From: Candidatus Saccharimonadales bacterium
GTDB lineage: Bacteria > Patescibacteriota > Saccharimonadia > Saccharimonadales > Saccharimonadaceae
Direction of reading: 5' to 3'
Length of the DNA stretch: 49,566 nucleotides
NCBI GenBank assembly: GCA_035697325.1
Contig: DASSDB010000001.1
Span: 1 to 49,566 of the forward strand
Shown here in pieces: positions 7,661-15,453 of the stretch. The notes beneath the pieces are model-generated. The model was not told where the DNA came from and searched no databases. It worked only from the letters and a program-made list of their open reading frames with translations. Position numbers and translations under genes: made by a program. Positions within the stretch are counted from its first letter, which is position 1; each line of letters opens with the position of its first letter.

Positions 7661-9433
7661 ATGAGCCAAGAAAAGGTACTTGTTATCGCCGACTCGGTAA
7701 CGGTAGGTGAGTTGGCCGAAGCCCTTAATCTGCCTATCACAACGCTTATTGGGGAGCTTTTTAAGAACGGAATCGTTGCGACGATCAACCAACGAATTGA
7801 TTTTGAAACAGCCACCATTATTGTCGAAGAGCTGGGGTTAGACGTCCAGCTCCAGCGTAAAGAGTCTGCTAGTGGTGTTGAGCGTAAAAAACATGAGCTT
7901 TCAGACAAAGCAGTTGACCGGCCGCCGATTGTTGCCGTAATGGGCCACGTTGATCACGGAAAGACCAGCCTTCTTGACGCCGTCCTTCACACAAAAGCAG
8001 TTGAAGGAGAAGCGGGCGGTATCACTCAGCACATCAGTGCATACCAAACAGAGCGCAAAGGCCGTTCCATAACCCTTCTTGACACACCAGGCCACGAAGC
8101 CTTCGCCGCACTTCGTCAGCATGGTGCTACGCTTACGGACGTCGTTATTATTGTTGTCGCCGCCGACGATGGAGTGAAGCCGCAAACCGTAGAAGCGATC
8201 CGTTTTGCTCAGAATGCAAATGCGAAAATCGTTGTCGCAATCAACAAAATTGATAAAGATACCGCCAATCCACAGCTCGTAAAAACCCAACTTGCTACCG
8301 AATATGGTCTTAACCCTGAGGAATGGGGTGGAGATATAGTAATGGTAGAGGTAAGTGCCAAAACCGGTCAAAATATCGACAAGCTTCTTGATATGGTTCT
8401 CCTTGTTGCTGACCTTGAAGAGCTCAAGGCGGATGTCCATGTGCCTGCCGAAGGGCTTGTCATAGAGGCACACATGGAAACAGGTCGCGGTGCCGTTGTT
8501 GGGCTCCTTGTCGAGCAGGGCGAGCTCAAACCAGGGCACTTCCTGGTTGCAGGTACGGCATACGGTAAGGTCCGTACACTTAATGACTTTGCCGGTAAAA
8601 CTATCCGCGTCGCCGGCCCTTCAACACCAGTAACAGTCACTGGTTTCAAGGAGCTTCCTCAGTTTGGCGACACGTTCTCAATCGTAAAGAACGAAAAAGA
8701 TGCTCGTCATCAAGCTGAAAAAACACGGCAAGAACGCGAGCGAGAGCGAGCGAGCACGAATGTTACCGGAGCAGACCTCCTCAAAATGATGAACCAGCAA
8801 CATGATGCTAAAGACTTCAATGTTATTATAAAAGCCGACGTACAAGGCTCACTCACCTCTGTTATTGATAGTCTTAAGCTTGTTGAAACAAATGGCGAGA
8901 TCACGCTGAGGATCGTCGGAAGCGGTGTAGGCAATATTTCTGAGAATGACATTCGTCTCGCGGCAAATGAAGAAACCATCATCTATGGGTTTAATGTTGA
9001 ACTACCACCAGCTGTTAAGCGCCTCGCAATGCGCGATAAAGTACAAGTCCGTCTCTATAAAGTTATCTACGAATTGCTTGATGACGCTAAAACTTCCATG
9101 GAGAATCTTCTTGCGCCAGAGGTAGTGGAGACAGAAGTCGGCCAACTGACAGTTAAGGGTGTCTTCCGAACGCTTAAAGATGTAGTAATTGCCGGCGGCG
9201 AAGTGACAAAAGGCAAGGTAACTGCCAATGTGTTGGCTCGTGTAAAACGAAACGGTGAACAAGTTGCCGAAGTTGAAGTCACCAGTGTCCAGCGGCAGCA
9301 GCAAGAAGCCAAAGAGGTGTTTGAAGGTGAGATGTGCGGTCTTAGCCTTGAGACAGATAAAAAAATCCTCCTAGAAGTAGGGGATACACTCGAATTCTTC
9401 ACGCGTGAACTTGTAAAGCGCACACTTCAATAA
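7661..9433 (+). CDS. infB: Translation initiation factor IF-2
   Basis: 590 residues, short for IF-2 because only a minimal N-terminal IF2_N-type segment (about 1-65) precedes the GTPase core. G-motifs: GHVDHGKT (about 94), DTPGH, NKID and SAKTG. The following beta-barrel and C-terminal domains for fMet-tRNA binding appear complete to residue 590. It places fMet-tRNA on the 30S subunit and promotes subunit joining. AAGGAG lies about seven bases before ATG 7661. rpsA is upstream; the usual nusA and rbfA partners are not adjacent. Confidence 0.97.
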   Translation: MSQEKVLVIADSVTVGELAEALNLPITTLIGELFKNGIVATINQRIDFETATIIVEELGLDVQLQRKESASGVERKKHELSDKAVDRPPIVAVMGHVDHGKTSLLDAVLHTKAVEGEAGGITQHISAYQTERKGRSITLLDTPGHEAFAALRQHGATLTDVVIIVVAADDGVKPQTVEAIRFAQNANAKIVVAINKIDKDTANPQLVKTQLATEYGLNPEEWGGDIVMVEVSAKTGQNIDKLLDMVLLVADLEELKADVHVPAEGLVIEAHMETGRGAVVGLLVEQGELKPGHFLVAGTAYGKVRTLNDFAGKTIRVAGPSTPVTVTGFKELPQFGDTFSIVKNEKDARHQAEKTRQERERERASTNVTGADLLKMMNQQHDAKDFNVIIKADVQGSLTSVIDSLKLVETNGEITLRIVGSGVGNISENDIRLAANEETIIYGFNVELPPAVKRLAMRDKVQVRLYKVIYELLDDAKTSMENLLAPEVVETEVGQLTVKGVFRTLKDVVIAGGEVTKGKVTANVLARVKRNGEQVAEVEVTSVQRQQQEAKEVFEGEMCGLSLETDKKILLEVGDTLEFFTRELVKRTLQ

Positions 9434-9459
9434 ACGATTCAGTTGATAATCTAGCAAAA

Positions 9460-9530
9460 CGGGAATTATCCCGAGCGAGTGGTCACAGTTCATGTACTCT
9501 AGGAGTACAGATCTATGCCACCCGCTCGGG
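9460..9530 (-). terminator. Long interrupted hairpin and overlapping terminator of GC-rich gene A
   Basis: Read on the minus strand, the outer arms CCCGAGCGGGTGG and CCACTCGCTCGGG (9530-9518 and 9482-9470) enclose CATAG/CTGTG pairing and an inner perfect 7-bp hairpin (TGTACTC, three-base loop, GAGTACA). The last four bases of the outer helix are also the first arm of a smaller hairpin, CGGGA TAAT TCCCG, followed by TTTT (9473-9456). The two helices exclude each other. On the plus strand the same sequence could end infB. Confidence 0.75.
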
Positions 9531-9540
9531 GATCCCTACA

Positions 9541-10596
9541 TCACTTCACCAGGTCGTTGACCTTGCGCAGCGCGACCATGGTCTCCTGGAGGTTCTTGGG
9601 CCTCGGGAAACCGTTCCTCACTTCGCGCAGTTCGGCGGCCACCTTGGCGACCTCGGCCTTCACCGTCGCCTTGTCCACCATGTTGGTGGGGGCAGTGGTG
9701 ACCTTGGCCGCCTTCAGCTGCTGCGCGAGCGAGCCGGACTTGTTCTCGTCCCTCTCGTTCGTCAGTGCCGTTTCCGCGGCGGTCTTCGCCGTCTCGGCGG
9801 TGACCTTGGCGGCTTCGGCGTCCTTCAGCTTCTTCGCGAGCGAACCGTCCTTCTTGTCGTCGCGCTCGCTCGTGAGGGCCGACTTGGCGTCGTCCCGCTC
9901 GGTGGTGAGCGTCTTGACCTTGGCCAAGGCGTCCACCAGGATCTGCGGCTTGCGGTGCGAACCGTTCGGGTCGTCCACGATCGCCCAGTTGCCCAGGCGG
10001 GGGTGGTTGCCACCCTCCATGATGAGGAGGGCCAGCTCCGAACGCTCACCGGCGACCTGCGGGCTGAGCCCGTTGGTCGTGGTGATGAGGTCGATGAGGC
10101 CGTCGACGCGAGCAGCGGTGGCGTTGGTCACGAGCGGACGGATCCGGTCGATGACTGCCTCGACTGCCGGGTCGGGCGTGGTCGAGCCACTCCCGAGCTG
10201 CCGGGTACCACCGTTGTTGGCGGTGTCCTGGAGCTTCTTGAGCTGCGCCGCGAGCGAGTCCTCGTTGTCCTCGTCCGTGACCTCGTCGTAGAGCTTGGCC
10301 TTGCGGGCCAGCTCCGGGTCGGTTCCGGCCTTGATCTCCTCGCCGTTGTTGTAGGCGGCGAGGAGCTTGCGGGCCGTGGGACCGTCGATGTTCGTGAGGA
10401 TGGAGGGGAGCATGAGCTCCACCACCTGCACGATGGCGACGGTGTCCTTGGTCGAGTTGGTGTCGGCGACCTCCAGGAGCATCTCCTCGATCCGGCTGAG
10501 GGCCGCATCGACGGCCTCCACCTCGGTGGAGTCGATGTTCATGTCGGCGTCGTAGCCACGCTTGGCGTTGAGCGCGGTGCGCATGGCAGAACCCAT
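9541..10596 (-). CDS. GC-rich orphan gene A: helical protein with GSLA repeats
   Basis: A 351-residue acidic protein with no cysteine and no signal or membrane segment. Codons are strongly GC-ending (GCC, GAG, CTC, GTC), unlike infB and the 726-residue gene on either side. Three related blocks occur: DEDNEDSLAAQLKKL, ERDDKKDGSLAKKLKDAE and ERDENKSGSLAQQLKAAK. The last two sit in a long Ala/Lys/Glu coiled-coil region (about 225-320). I recognise no family. The start is uncertain: ATG 10596 marks where GC-rich coding begins, a weak GCGAGC precedes it, and ATG 10584 is possible. It is flanked by hairpins on both sides. Signs of transfer are clear; the function is unknown. Confidence 0.72.
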   Translation of the reverse strand: MGSAMRTALNAKRGYDADMNIDSTEVEAVDAALSRIEEMLLEVADTNSTKDTVAIVQVVELMLPSILTNIDGPTARKLLAAYNNGEEIKAGTDPELARKAKLYDEVTDEDNEDSLAAQLKKLQDTANNGGTRQLGSGSTTPDPAVEAVIDRIRPLVTNATAARVDGLIDLITTTNGLSPQVAGERSELALLIMEGGNHPRLGNWAIVDDPNGSHRKPQILVDALAKVKTLTTERDDAKSALTSERDDKKDGSLAKKLKDAEAAKVTAETAKTAAETALTNERDENKSGSLAQQLKAAKVTTAPTNMVDKATVKAEVAKVAAELREVRNGFPRPKNLQETMVALRKVNDLVK

Positions 10597-10904
10597 TGTA
10601 ATGCTCGCAATCTGCCCCGAATGGGGCGGTAGACGGTTGGATTTCCGTCCCACACCACTCGAGTAGGTGTGGGGAATGCATTGGTTATAGTTATAACATA
10701 GCCAACACATTTCCCACACCCACGATTGTGGAAGGTGAATAATGTGATTGTAGGGATATAGTGTGCTCATAACTCCGCAGAGGAGTTTGTGCTACACTAT
10801 CAACTAAATCGTTTTTAATGAACGTTCTCTATGAGGGAACAATATGTAGTATATCATTTAAATGACTAAATGTCAATGTACTTGTATAGTGCCAAGACCC
10901 GTTA
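10597..10904. other. Structured intergenic region upstream of divergent genes
   Basis: No gene seen. It holds four inverted repeats. (1) GCCCC gaat GGGGC, 10614-10627. (2) CCCACACC / GGTGTGGG, 10649-10673, with ACTCGAGT in the loop; both of these would lie in the leader of GC-rich gene A. (3) A long interrupted hairpin, 10755-10801: outer GATATAGTGT / ACACTATC with a two-base bulge, inner AACTCC / GGAGTT. (4) GTTCTC / GGGAAC, 10825-10841. None has a clear T-tail. The rest is AT-rich. No convincing -35/-10 pair for gene A was found. Confidence 0.6.
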
Positions 10905-10933
10905 TTGACATTTATTATCTTTTGTGCTATAAA
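10905..10933 (+). promoter_or_regulatory. Promoter of the 726-residue membrane protein
   Basis: TTGACA (10905-10910), a 17-bp spacer and TATAAA (10928-10933), with TGC before the -10. The leader of about 48 nt is nearly pure A/T and ends with AGGAAC before the ATG at 10989. Confidence 0.85.
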
Positions 10934-10988
10934 CAAAGCAGAACATATAAAATAGTAAAAACAAAAATAGTAAATAATTAGGAACACC

Positions 10989-13169
10989 ATGAGTAGTCCA
11001 GATCACGGTCCATCAGCACCAGACAAATTATATGATTTTCCAGAGCGAAGGAACCTCCCTCTTCCTTTCCTCAATCCTGAGGCAATCGAACTTCTCCGCA
11101 AAAAGCAGGCCGAACTTATTCATGAAGCACAAAAAGATATCGATCCTATGACGGATAGGGCGGCCTATGATCAGGCTGAGCAAGATGCTTATGCGCAGTT
11201 TGGATCTCTGGCTGAGCAATACCTCGAAGACTTTGGTGTTGATCGAGCCAGAGATCCAAACTGGCACAGATACTTAGATATTTTGAGCGAAAACTCCGTA
11301 AATAACATGGGTGATGACGAGTGGCTTGTAGGAAGGTCCGCGGCTCCTGATGGAAGTGGTGGTACGGTGAGTGGCCGTGACCGAGCCATGAACTCGTACA
11401 ATGATCTTCTTCAAGGGATGAACGATGAATACGAGGCCGCTATTCATGCAGTGCCCGACCCCGAACCAATACTACCTCCCGAACCTGAACCTGAGGACCC
11501 TGATAAGGACAAAAAGAAGACGCCGGAAGAAATTAAAAATACAGTTGATGCTAACCCTGCGGTTCAAGCTGCTCGTCAGAATGTCGACAATCTTCGTTCA
11601 CGGTTAGCTAAACTCTCTGCTAAGCGCCAAGGCCGGTTGTTTAACCGTGAAGGCGGAAAGTTACAGGAAGAATATGATGAAGTTGAGGCGCAGTACAAAA
11701 AAGCCATCGCATTACTTACTCGTATTGAGCTGGATGCTGAAAAGACCGCCGGTCGAGAACTGAGTGAGGACGATGAGCGAACGGAAGCTGCTTTTAGGGT
11801 CGTGAAGCAATTTCATGATCTTCAAGCTGAGGCAGTTGAGACGCTAAAAAACACCAAGGTGGGTAAGATGATCACCTGGCTTACAACCGGTGGTACCGTA
11901 AAACGTCTCGCTAAGGGGCTTCTTGTTGGTGGTGCCGTAGGTGCTGTGGGTGCTGCGATTACTACCTTTACTCTGGGCACAGCCGGTGGTGCTGTTGGTG
12001 CCGGACTCGCCTTTGCGGGCACCAGGGCCGCAGCGTTTGCACGTGGATTCGCTGCCTATGATAATAAAGAAGGCCGAGGTATGGGCATCGTTGATATTGA
12101 CGATAACGATCCAAATAGTGCTTTTAGCCTTAAGACGATGAAAGAATCTGGTGCGGAAGGCAAGTCGCGCGATGAAGCAGTTGATCTTGTTCACCGGCAT
12201 TTGATGGCCCGCCTGGAAAACGATACGAAAGTTGAACAAGGTAAGCGTCGAAAATCTACTTTTAAAGCTCTGGGAGTTGTTGCCATCGGTGCGACGCTCG
12301 CAGAAGGCATTAACCTTGGTGTAAACGCATTTACGGGTCACATCAAAGGAGCCCACAGCCTAATAGCTGGAAATCCTGATGTCCATGCACAGTCTGCCGC
12401 AGGCCCTACTCCTCCGGTTGAGGTTCCAAAGCCCTCCGTATCCGAAACAGTATATAGTCCTAACGCTTTAAATATCAAAGCCGGTGAGGGTTGGTATCAA
12501 ACGTTTAAGGATATGGGCATCCCTAAGGATCAGTGGCACGATCTTCTTGGCAAGGTTGGTCCTCAGCTCCATGATGTCCAGGTTGATGGTCACCCTTTGG
12601 CGTATCGTATGCCTAATGGTGATTGGGGTATTCGTATGACCCCAGATGGCCATATGCCAAAATCCGCTCTCGATCTCATTTCTCATGCACATGATCAAAT
12701 GAACGGTACGCCTACTTCAACAGGAGCCGGTATCGAAACTTCAACTGGATCAACTCCAAGCGGTTTATCGGTTGCTGAAGCTGCGCAAAATGTAACGCCG
12801 GATGCGCCTGCGAGTGTTGATACTCTGGCAGCGCCAGCCGATCGTGGTGGTATTCAAAACATCATTCATAGGCAAGTCATTCAACCCAGTGATATCGAAA
12901 GTAACCCCAACTTTAACACCTTTACGCATGTACGTGGTATGACCCCTGAAATGATGGGTCAGCACCTTGGTCTCCGTGCCACTGAGTGGGACCAACTTCA
13001 AGATTACATCGCTCATCAGGTTACGATCGAGCATAATACACTCTATAGTAACGTGTTTACGGTAAATCCAGATGGCTACTTGAGATTTACAACCACCGAT
13101 ATTCCGCCCGCAACAATGGCTGATATACTGAATAACGGTATACCTGCTGGTGTTCGCGCCCGGTTATAG
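10989..13169 (+). CDS. Large lineage-specific membrane protein, unknown function
   Basis: 726 residues, family not recognised. Residues 1-300 are charged, helical and acidic, with a PEPEPEDPDKDKKK linker and a coiled coil (about 195-240). A glycine/alanine-rich hydrophobic region (about 305-350, with GGAVGAVGAAI) and a second one (about 425-447, VVAIGATLAEGINL) probably cross the membrane as a hairpin or as two passes. The C-terminal part (about 465-726) is rich in P, S, T and G, suggesting an extracytoplasmic domain, including a block near 500-560 (GEGWYQTFKDMGIPKDQWHD, abbreviated). It has its own strong promoter and is followed by two DUF5663 genes. A surface or envelope role is inference. 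Confidence 0.8.
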   Translation: MSSPDHGPSAPDKLYDFPERRNLPLPFLNPEAIELLRKKQAELIHEAQKDIDPMTDRAAYDQAEQDAYAQFGSLAEQYLEDFGVDRARDPNWHRYLDILSENSVNNMGDDEWLVGRSAAPDGSGGTVSGRDRAMNSYNDLLQGMNDEYEAAIHAVPDPEPILPPEPEPEDPDKDKKKTPEEIKNTVDANPAVQAARQNVDNLRSRLAKLSAKRQGRLFNREGGKLQEEYDEVEAQYKKAIALLTRIELDAEKTAGRELSEDDERTEAAFRVVKQFHDLQAEAVETLKNTKVGKMITWLTTGGTVKRLAKGLLVGGAVGAVGAAITTFTLGTAGGAVGAGLAFAGTRAAAFARGFAAYDNKEGRGMGIVDIDDNDPNSAFSLKTMKESGAEGKSRDEAVDLVHRHLMARLENDTKVEQGKRRKSTFKALGVVAIGATLAEGINLGVNAFTGHIKGAHSLIAGNPDVHAQSAAGPTPPVEVPKPSVSETVYSPNALNIKAGEGWYQTFKDMGIPKDQWHDLLGKVGPQLHDVQVDGHPLAYRMPNGDWGIRMTPDGHMPKSALDLISHAHDQMNGTPTSTGAGIETSTGSTPSGLSVAEAAQNVTPDAPASVDTLAAPADRGGIQNIIHRQVIQPSDIESNPNFNTFTHVRGMTPEMMGQHLGLRATEWDQLQDYIAHQVTIEHNTLYSNVFTVNPDGYLRFTTTDIPPATMADILNNGIPAGVRARL

Positions 13170-13207
13170 AATCTAACAACGTAGTAAAATAAAAAGAGGG
13201 AAATGAA

Positions 13208-13552
13208 ATGGCAATACAAATCGACGATAACTTCATGAGCGACTTAGGGCTTGCAAACGCATCCGACGATCAAAAGCAGGCACTCATGACACAGATTCTT
13301 CAAACACTTGAAATGCGAGTAGGTACTCGACTTGCAGAAGAATTGAGCGATGAACAAATTGATGAGTTTGAACGACTCGCTCCAGCGGAAGACGATGCGC
13401 CTGAGGTTGTGGAACAAAAGCAGACTCAGATGACTGAATGGCTTAAGGCGAATCATCCCAATCATGAGGCTGTGATTGCTGAGGAGCTCGATACTCTAAA
13501 GGGTGAGCTTGCTACAAGTCTTCGGGATGTCTTTGACACAGAAGCGCACTAG
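13208..13552 (+). CDS. DUF5663-like small protein 1
   Basis: A 114-residue acidic cytoplasmic protein: an N-terminal helical block with LGLANASDDQKQALMTQILQ, then LEMRVGTRLAEELSDEQIDE, then a second helical block. This matches the DUF5663 pattern (short helix, LELRVG, LSDEQxxEFE) common in CPR genomes. The function is unknown. GAGGGAAATGAA gives a Shine-Dalgarno before ATG 13208. It is followed within 20 bases by a clear paralogue. Confidence 0.8.
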   Translation: MAIQIDDNFMSDLGLANASDDQKQALMTQILQTLEMRVGTRLAEELSDEQIDEFERLAPAEDDAPEVVEQKQTQMTEWLKANHPNHEAVIAEELDTLKGELATSLRDVFDTEAH

Positions 13553-13562
13553 TTGCTATACT
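13533..13562 (+). promoter_or_regulatory. Internal promoter for second DUF5663 gene
   Basis: TTGACA (13533-13538), an 18-bp spacer and TATACT (13557-13562), placed in the last codons of the first paralogue. The start codon follows the -10 by seven bases. Confidence 0.75.
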
Positions 13563-13569
13563 GAACGTA

Positions 13570-13998
13570 ATGTTTCAGTTAGACGATACGTTTCTCAGTG
13601 ATGTAGGTTTGGCAAGTTTGCCGGACGATCAAAAGCAGCCTTTTTTGCAACATGTTTATGACGAGCTTGAGCTCCGCGTGGGTACGCGTCTTAGCGACGG
13701 TATGAGTGACGCTCAACTCCAAGAGTTCGAGTCGATTATAGACAGGAAAATGGAGATCGTTGACTCATGGCTTACGCAGAATTTTCCAAGTTATCAGGCT
13801 GATCCCGCATTTGCCCGTCTTCAAGAAGTAACTAAGCTTTCTTCCGAAGATCCTGCGCTTCGTTCGGAGTTCGCGGCAACTAAGTGGCTGGAAAAGAACA
13901 GGCCTAATTATCGTGACGTGGTCGCACAGGTGCTCGACGAACTTAAGCGAGAAATCGCTTCAAGCCGTGATAGCATCTTGGGCTCTCAGGCAGTATAG
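13570..13998 (+). CDS. DUF5663-like small protein 2
   Basis: A 142-residue paralogue of the preceding protein. Shared features are DDxFxSDxGLAxxxDDQKQ, LELRVGTRLSDGMSDAQLQE (mirroring LEMRVGTRLAEELSDEQIDE) and a C-terminal NRPNYRDVVAQVLDELK resembling NHPNHEAVIAEELDTLK. It carries an extra segment of about 25 residues in the middle. It has its own promoter and looks leaderless, while paralogue 1 has a Shine-Dalgarno; the two copies are therefore expressed by different rules. Its last 13 bases overlap the end of fmt, which is convergent. Confidence 0.8.
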   Translation: MFQLDDTFLSDVGLASLPDDQKQPFLQHVYDELELRVGTRLSDGMSDAQLQEFESIIDRKMEIVDSWLTQNFPSYQADPAFARLQEVTKLSSEDPALRSEFAATKWLEKNRPNYRDVVAQVLDELKREIASSRDSILGSQAV

Positions 13999-14888
13999 CC
14001 TCTTAGGAACGCCTCACCGTCCATTATTCGCCCACTAGGTGCGATGAGTTCATCAATATGAAGATATGAAGCATCCTTGCATTCAAGATCAAGAGATGTT
14101 TCTTTAGTTTTGACCGTGTGCGCCTTGGTCACGATGACTGAATAATTGTTGATTATCAGATTTGTTTTTGGAAAGCCCAGATAGGCGCGGATGCGCCTTT
14201 CGGCTTGGGTGGCCGTAAGGGTCGTTAGGTCGAGTTGGCCATCAGCTTTATTAAGCAGGGGGCTATAGGTGGCCTCTGATTCATTTTGGTTGGATGGCTG
14301 AAGCGATCCATCAAGAATAGAAGGGAGAAGCTTGAATAGTAGCTCAGAGCCGGCTTGTGAGAGCTTGCCGTATGCATCGAACTTATCTTCGGTTTGACTA
14401 AGCGGGACGGCTGTTTGACCGTATACGGGACCGCTATCCATGCCTGCGGTTAGTCGCATGATGGAAACGCCTGTTTGAGAATCGCCATTAATGATGGCTG
14501 ACTCTATAGGGGTAGGTCCTCGATACTTTGGCAGGAGGGAAGGGTGAATATTTATGATACCCATGGGAAAGAGATCGATGATTTTTTGGGGGATGATCCG
14601 TCCGTAAGCAACAAGTATTGCGACGTCGGCCTTATATCCGGCAATCTGGTCGAATATATCAGTCGGCTTACTTGGAAGTAGGACGGGAATGTCGTTTTGT
14701 TTGCCAATCTCGGCTACCTCTAAGAGGCGTTGATTTCGCGAGTGGGAATTACTGTGGTGGGATATGATTGCCCGAATGTCATACCCACGTTCGATGAGGC
14801 CCTTTAAAACAGGCGCATCCGTGCGTTTCAGGCCACTGACAAGGCGTTCATTACCAAAGAATAGTATTTTTATGGATGTGTTTTTCAT
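13986..14888 (-). CDS. fmt: Methionyl-tRNA formyltransferase
   Basis: 300 residues. It transfers a formyl group from 10-formyl-THF to Met-tRNA for initiation. The N-terminal catalytic domain has NIHPSLLPKYRGPTPIESA (substrate-binding Asn-His plus the SLLPKYRGxxP motif) and GDSQTGVSIMRLTAGMDSGP with the catalytic Asp. A shorter C-terminal domain follows. The N-terminus FFGNERLVSGLKRTDAPVL departs from the usual FxGTPxFA pattern. It overlaps def by 38 bases and follows it in the operon, the classic def-fmt pair in reversed position on the minus strand. Confidence 0.93.
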   Translation of the reverse strand: MKNTSIKILFFGNERLVSGLKRTDAPVLKGLIERGYDIRAIISHHSNSHSRNQRLLEVAEIGKQNDIPVLLPSKPTDIFDQIAGYKADVAILVAYGRIIPQKIIDLFPMGIINIHPSLLPKYRGPTPIESAIINGDSQTGVSIMRLTAGMDSGPVYGQTAVPLSQTEDKFDAYGKLSQAGSELLFKLLPSILDGSLQPSNQNESEATYSPLLNKADGQLDLTTLTATQAERRIRAYLGFPKTNLIINNYSVIVTKAHTVKTKETSLDLECKDASYLHIDELIAPSGRIMDGEAFLRGYTA

Positions 14889-15423
14889 AGTCTAGCGGTT
14901 GTAGCTCGCCTTTGTCGTCGAGCTTAAAGAAAGCATCTTTTACGTTTTTAATGTGATCAATAAACAGAATGCCGTTGGTATGATCGATTTCGTGCTGAAG
15001 GACGCGAGCAAGGAATCCTTCCGCCTTGAAGCGAACTTCGCGGCCCTGAACATCAAGTGCTTTGACGCGGATTTTCGAATGGCGCGGAACCCGACCATAG
15101 ATATTGTTAACACTGAGGCAACCCTCGTAGTCATAGGTGATGTCGCCTTCAAGTTTGACGATCTCTGGGTTAATAAGTGCTGTGAACTCACGGATGGCTT
15201 TGTCATCGAAGTCGCTGCGAACGATGACGACCCGCTCCAATTTATCAACCTGAACGGCGGCGAGCGCCGCGCTAATTTCGTGCGGACGAGAGTCTTCCCA
15301 GTCTATTGATGCGCTTGTCATGTCATCGATAAGTTCAATAACATTATCTGTAACAACATGAATCTTGGCTGACTTTTCCCGAAGGTGAGGATTGGGCAGC
15401 GTAATAATATTTTCTTTTTTCAT
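14851..15423 (-). CDS. def: Peptide deformylase
   Basis: 190 residues; it removes the formyl group from nascent N-terminal Met. Motif II EGCLSV (metal-binding Cys) and motif III QHEIDHTNG (HExxH) are intact. Motif I, usually GxGxAAxQ, reads SAALAAVQ here, so its glycines are gone. A TATAAT box (15436-15431 on the minus strand) preceded by TG lies seven bases before the ATG, so the mRNA is probably leaderless. It runs into fmt with overlap. Possible use of N-formyl initiation on leaderless mRNAs links it to IF-2 and Fmt nearby. Confidence 0.93.
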   Translation of the reverse strand: MKKENIITLPNPHLREKSAKIHVVTDNVIELIDDMTSASIDWEDSRPHEISAALAAVQVDKLERVVIVRSDFDDKAIREFTALINPEIVKLEGDITYDYEGCLSVNNIYGRVPRHSKIRVKALDVQGREVRFKAEGFLARVLQHEIDHTNGILFIDHIKNVKDAFFKLDDKGELQPLDYEKHIHKNTILW

Positions 15424-15453
15424 TAGGGTTATTATAACAGATACAGGGTAATC

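Noticed and set aside
7901-8539. Antisense 212-codon frame inside infB
   Set aside because: infB is unmistakable here; no promoter or Shine-Dalgarno for the antisense frame.
9515-10632. Long plus-strand frames (about 258 and 225 codons) opposite GC-rich gene A
   Set aside because: High-GC coding sequence keeps antisense frames open. The minus-strand frame has coherent repeats and a natural composition; the plus frames read as Ser/Ala or Gly/Val/Asp repeats with no start signals.
10046-10681. Minus-strand 211-codon frame overlapping GC-rich gene A
   Set aside because: Composition (His, Arg, Gly runs) is that of a shifted frame of the real gene.
12060-13169. Phage tape-measure or tail protein for the 726-residue gene
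   Set aside because: No other phage gene is near, and the glycine-rich membrane segments and P/S/T-rich tail fit an envelope protein better.
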